A stretch of DNA of 64,000 nucleotides from CAYNRE01 sp964399535. Lineage in GTDB: Bacteria; Planctomycetota; Planctomycetia; Pirellulales; CAYNRE01. The first letter of the stretch is position 1, and the number at the start of each line of letters is the position of its first letter. The stretch covers positions 62,001 through 126,000 of the forward strand of contig CAYNRE010000046.1 of the NCBI GenBank assembly GCA_964399535.1, given 5' to 3'. Below are positions 61,344-64,000 of the stretch, piece after piece. The notes under the pieces were generated by a model. It was not told the DNA's origin. It searched no databases and saw only the letters and a list, made by a program, of their open reading frames with translations. Made by a program: the position numbers and the translations under genes.

Positions 61344-61483
61344 GTGTGTCGTACTCCCCGGCGAGATAGAAAAACCTGCGCGGAACCCGGCGCCACGGCC
61401 GCGATTGGCCTTTGCGCTCCGTAGCAAGTAGCATACTCGACCGACCCCCTTCCAACATCTGCCCACCCTGGAAAGCCCCTTGC

Positions 61484-62587
61484 ATGTTGGTTTTCGACGC
61501 CCACCTCGACTTGAGCATGAACGCCCTGGAGTGGAATCGCGATCTGAAGCGAAGCGTGGCCGACATCCGCCGCCGGGAGGCCGGGCGTAACGACAAGCCC
61601 GATCGTGGGTTAGGCACCGTGGCCCTGCCCGACATGCGGGCTGGCCAGGTGGGGCTGTGCGTGGCCACCCTGATTGCCCGTTACGTACGCGAAGGCAACC
61701 ATCTACCCGGCTGGCACAGTCCGGAGATTGCCTGGGCACAGACCCAGGGTGAATTGGCCTGGTACCGGGCCATGGAAGAGGCCGGTCAGATGCGGCCGAT
61801 TACCGACAACGCGTCGCTCGACGCGGCGCTTGCGATTTGGCCGCCCGGCGAAAACCCTGCGCACGACACCGCGCGCCTGGCAGACGGGGTCGACCGGCGA
61901 CCGATTTGCTACGTGCTCAGCCTCGAGGGGGCCGACTCGATTCTCACCCCCGGTCACTTGGAGCGGGCTTACGCCCAGGGGTTGCGAGCCCTGGGCCCCG
62001 CGCATTACGGACCCGGAACCTATGCCCAAGGAACGCACGCCACGGGCGGCTTGGGGCGGCGCGGCCGAGAGCTACTCGACGAAATGGCCCGGCTCAACCT
62101 GATCCTCGACGCCACGCACTTGTGCGACGAAAGTTTCGCTGAGGCGATGGACCACTTTTCCGGCCGGGTCTGGGCCAGCCATTCCAACTGTCGGGCCCTG
62201 GTGCCCCACGATCGGCAATTCACCGACGAGCAACTGCGGCTGCTCATCGACCGCGGCGCGGTGATTGGCGGCGTGCTCGATGCCTGGATGCTGGTGCCCG
62301 GCTGGGTGCGCAAACAGAGCACCCCCGCCGCGACCGGGGTGGCTCTGCGGCACGTGGTCGACAACATCGACCATGTGTGCCAGCTCGCCGGCAACGCGCA
62401 ACACGCCGGAATCGGCAGCGACCTCGACGGCGGCTACGGCCTGGAACAATCGCCGGGCGACCTGGACACGATCGCCGATTTGCAGCAAATCGGCCGGCTG
62501 CTTCGCGAGCGGGGCTACTCAGAGGCCGACGTGGCGGCCATCTTGCACGGCAATTGGATTCGGTTCTTGCGGGAAACCTGGAGCTAA
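61484..62587 (+). CDS. M19 family membrane dipeptidase-like metallohydrolase
   Basis: A 367-aa member of the renal dipeptidase (M19) family, amidohydrolase fold with a binuclear zinc site. MLVFDAHLDLSMNALEW carries the HxD metal pair. ICYVLSLEGADSI holds the bridging Glu. LNLILDATHLCDESF and GRVWASHSNCRALVPHDRQFTDEQLRLLIDRGAVIGGV hold the remaining His ligands (SHSN). GIGSDLDGGYG and LRERGYSEADVAAILHGNWIRFL close the barrel. Family members cleave dipeptides, some with D-amino acids. There is no signal peptide, so cytoplasmic action is likely. ATG 61484 is chosen, as it leads directly into the HxD motif. Confidence 0.92.
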   Translation: MLVFDAHLDLSMNALEWNRDLKRSVADIRRREAGRNDKPDRGLGTVALPDMRAGQVGLCVATLIARYVREGNHLPGWHSPEIAWAQTQGELAWYRAMEEAGQMRPITDNASLDAALAIWPPGENPAHDTARLADGVDRRPICYVLSLEGADSILTPGHLERAYAQGLRALGPAHYGPGTYAQGTHATGGLGRRGRELLDEMARLNLILDATHLCDESFAEAMDHFSGRVWASHSNCRALVPHDRQFTDEQLRLLIDRGAVIGGVLDAWMLVPGWVRKQSTPAATGVALRHVVDNIDHVCQLAGNAQHAGIGSDLDGGYGLEQSPGDLDTIADLQQIGRLLRERGYSEADVAAILHGNWIRFLRETWS

Positions 62588-62702
62588 CCGGCCAGGGGTT
62601 CGGCACCCGGTTCTAAGCTCCCGGTGCGGCTGGCGATGTACCCGGCCGTTCCAACGAGCCCGGCTGAACGAAGCGACGCATGCGGCCGATACACGCGAGC
62701 CG

Positions 62703-63674
62703 TTATCGCGGCGGCTGAGCCGGACCGGCCACGCGGGCCGTTTCGGCGGCCGTGGGCAGGAGATCCTCGGTGAACCGGGTCACGCAATGCATGCTGCTCG
62801 ATTCTCCGGCGAAACCCACCACTTGTTCATCCAGGTCCATCTGCTGGTTGCGAATGCGCCCTTGTTCAATATCGAACTCGACGTGCCCCTGAAAGCACTT
62901 CTGCACCACTTGGACCTGCACCTCGGGGTTGTGTACCGGAGTAAGTATCTGGGTTTCGACCGCGATCCGGGCGACTGCGTCGGTGACCGACTCGAGCGAG
63001 TATCGCTGCCGGGTCTGAACGCGTTTCAACTCGCCCGTCTTCAGGGGAACGCTCAGCTCATGGGGTACGGTCCAGGCGTAGCCCGGCGAGATCGGTTCCT
63101 CGGGCAGTGGAATCGTGAGCTGGCCACCTTCGTCGGCGGCTTGCGGAAACAGGGTTTCGCGCGTAACCACTTCGCCACGGGGATCGATGGTAATGCGAAA
63201 CAGCGGTTGTCCGACCGACTGGGCGAATTGCTCGAAGCCGGCGGGGGCCTCGCTGTCGGTTTGGCTGTCGTACCGCACCGGCGCCCGGCCGCTGATCTCG
63301 TGGGTTAAGTTCACCTGTTCCACCGAGTTTTCGAAGACCGCCTCGCCCGTCGGCTTGACCTCGACGACCCGCCAAATCTTGACCGAGCGGGTATTGGTCT
63401 CCACGGTCTGCGAGGTGCCGGCCACGGTGGTGCGCACCTTGTTGAGATGCTGCACTTGCCAGCGCACCACCTCGCCCGGGGTGAAGCGATACCGCAGGGT
63501 CACGGACTGCGAGCCCGCGGGCTGCTCGGCGGCCGCCGAGGAGAGCGCCAGCGGCGACGGCATCGGCAGGGCGATCAGGACCGCCGCAATCGCGGCTGGC
63601 AGAGCGGCCTTATTCGGAAAGCGAAATCCGTCGAGTCGGCGCGACGCGCAGGCAAACCGATCCATGGCCTTCAT
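62703..63674 (-). CDS. Unknown exported protein, 323 aa
   Basis: A planctomycete-type exported protein. After a hydrophobic segment (KAALPAAIAAVLIALPMPSPLALSSAAA, signal peptide) the mature part is β-rich: SVTLRYRFTPGEVVRWQVQHLNKVRTTVAGTSQTVETNTRSVKIWRVVEVKPTGEAVFENSVEQVNL, then ITIDPRGEVVTRETLF, PISPGYAWTVPHELSVPLKTGELKRVQTRQRYSLESV, and HVEFDIEQGRIRNQQMDLDEQVVGF. I do not assign a family, but the pattern is that of a lipoprotein-like or envelope β-sandwich protein. GAGGAA 6 bases before ATG 63674; an in-frame ATG at 63689 is possible. Confidence 0.7.
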   Translation of the reverse strand: MKAMDRFACASRRLDGFRFPNKAALPAAIAAVLIALPMPSPLALSSAAAEQPAGSQSVTLRYRFTPGEVVRWQVQHLNKVRTTVAGTSQTVETNTRSVKIWRVVEVKPTGEAVFENSVEQVNLTHEISGRAPVRYDSQTDSEAPAGFEQFAQSVGQPLFRITIDPRGEVVTRETLFPQAADEGGQLTIPLPEEPISPGYAWTVPHELSVPLKTGELKRVQTRQRYSLESVTDAVARIAVETQILTPVHNPEVQVQVVQKCFQGHVEFDIEQGRIRNQQMDLDEQVVGFAGESSSMHCVTRFTEDLLPTAAETARVAGPAQPPR

Positions 63675-63833
63675 CACGATTCCTCGCATCCCTTCGAGGG
63701 TCAGGTTTTTCCGCAGGACCGCGGCTCAGGCGGCCTCTTGCACAGGGCTCTCCGGCGGCCCGCCCGGCCCACCGCACCAATGCCCGGCAGGGCTGGCCAG
63801 GAAACTCGGACTGCTCGAGGCTCGCGCGGCCGG

Positions 63834-64000
63834 CTAGCCTCGCTGCTGGATCCGGCCGCCCCACCCCAGCTTCTCTCTCAGGGTGCGATAGTAACCGTGG
63901 CCGGGCACTTCCACCAAGCGGAACTTGGCGCGGGCGCGAGCCATCCGCACTCGGTCGCTCGGCTCGAGCGAGCAAAGCGTGGTGCCGTCGACCACCACCG
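63834..64000 (-). CDS. nadK: NAD kinase, C-terminal fragment at the window edge
   Basis: The last 54 codons of a gene that starts beyond the window. The sequence VVVDGTTLCSLEPSDRVRMA, then FRLVEVPGHGYYRTLREKLGWGG, is characteristic of the C-terminus of NAD kinase (ppnK/nadK), which phosphorylates NAD to NADP. The stop is TAG at 63836-63834. Its upstream region and start are not visible, so only the fold end is judged. Confidence 0.8.
   Translation of the reverse strand, partial: VVVDGTTLCSLEPSDRVRMARARAKFRLVEVPGHGYYRTLREKLGWGGRIQQRG

Overview
The window is high-GC bacterial DNA that reads as a planctomycete, most likely order Pirellulales. The evidence is the set of families: a DUF1501 protein, a DUF1080 secreted protein, a PVC-type CxxCH membrane dehydrogenase, a DUF1559 pseudopilin-like protein, a BlaI/M56 pair, a Ser/Thr kinase with an extracytoplasmic sensor, and many small exported proteins of unknown function. 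Housekeeping genes are scattered singly: moaC, pyruvate carboxylase, rpsT, a cobA-hemD fusion, and the 3' end of an NAD kinase at the right edge. I see no rRNA, tRNA, CRISPR array, prophage or insertion sequence. Operons are short and strand changes are frequent.

Layout. 1-5.97 kb: an HTH/receiver-like fusion, a well-formed intrinsic terminator, a GT39-like membrane glycosyltransferase, moaC, a PLP aldolase/deaminase and an SDR oxidoreductase. 6.2-15.7 kb: an OprP-like porin, then a mainly minus-strand block (VOC protein, DUF1501, sensor Ser/Thr kinase, methyltransferase, MFS-like transporter) interrupted by a Nudix hydrolase. 16-20 kb: pyruvate carboxylase and a small zincin. 20.1-22.5 kb: a BlaI repressor and a BlaR1-like M56 peptidase behind a promoter that carries two tandem operators. 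22.8-25.8 kb: a sodium/solute symporter followed by three small genes. 25.9-30.3 kb: a GH35-like glycosidase, a DUF1080 protein and a SYLF protein whose stop codon lies inside a 154-bp MITE-like repeat. 30.4-35.1 kb: a second symporter with a 66-aa membrane partner, and a PlsC-like acyltransferase.

35.5-47.6 kb: envelope proteins (a DUF11 repeat protein, an exported tandem HMA-like CCxxC protein, a small lipoprotein), a DUF3445 protein, rpsT, a TPR protein and cobA-hemD. 47.8-56.2 kb: an SGNH hydrolase translationally coupled to a 1159-aa PVC dehydrogenase, a YhcH/DUF386 protein, a diadenylate cyclase with a pyruvate-kinase-like N-terminal domain, and a DUF1559 protein with a following lipoprotein. 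56.2-64 kb: an unknown exported protein, a THUMP-like methyltransferase, a lower-GC two-gene cassette with a degenerate ImmA/IrrE-type domain, a carboxylesterase divergent from an M19 dipeptidase, and an unknown exported protein.

The most unusual items are: (1) the BlaI/M56 pair, in which the sensor carries two tandem polysaccharide-export-like repeats where BlaR1 has a penicillin-binding domain; (2) the two-gene cassette at 58.5-60.3 kb, which looks horizontally acquired; (3) the diadenylate cyclase architecture; (4) the MITE-like repeat that ends a gene. All functions are inferred from reading the sequence by eye; no database search was run.
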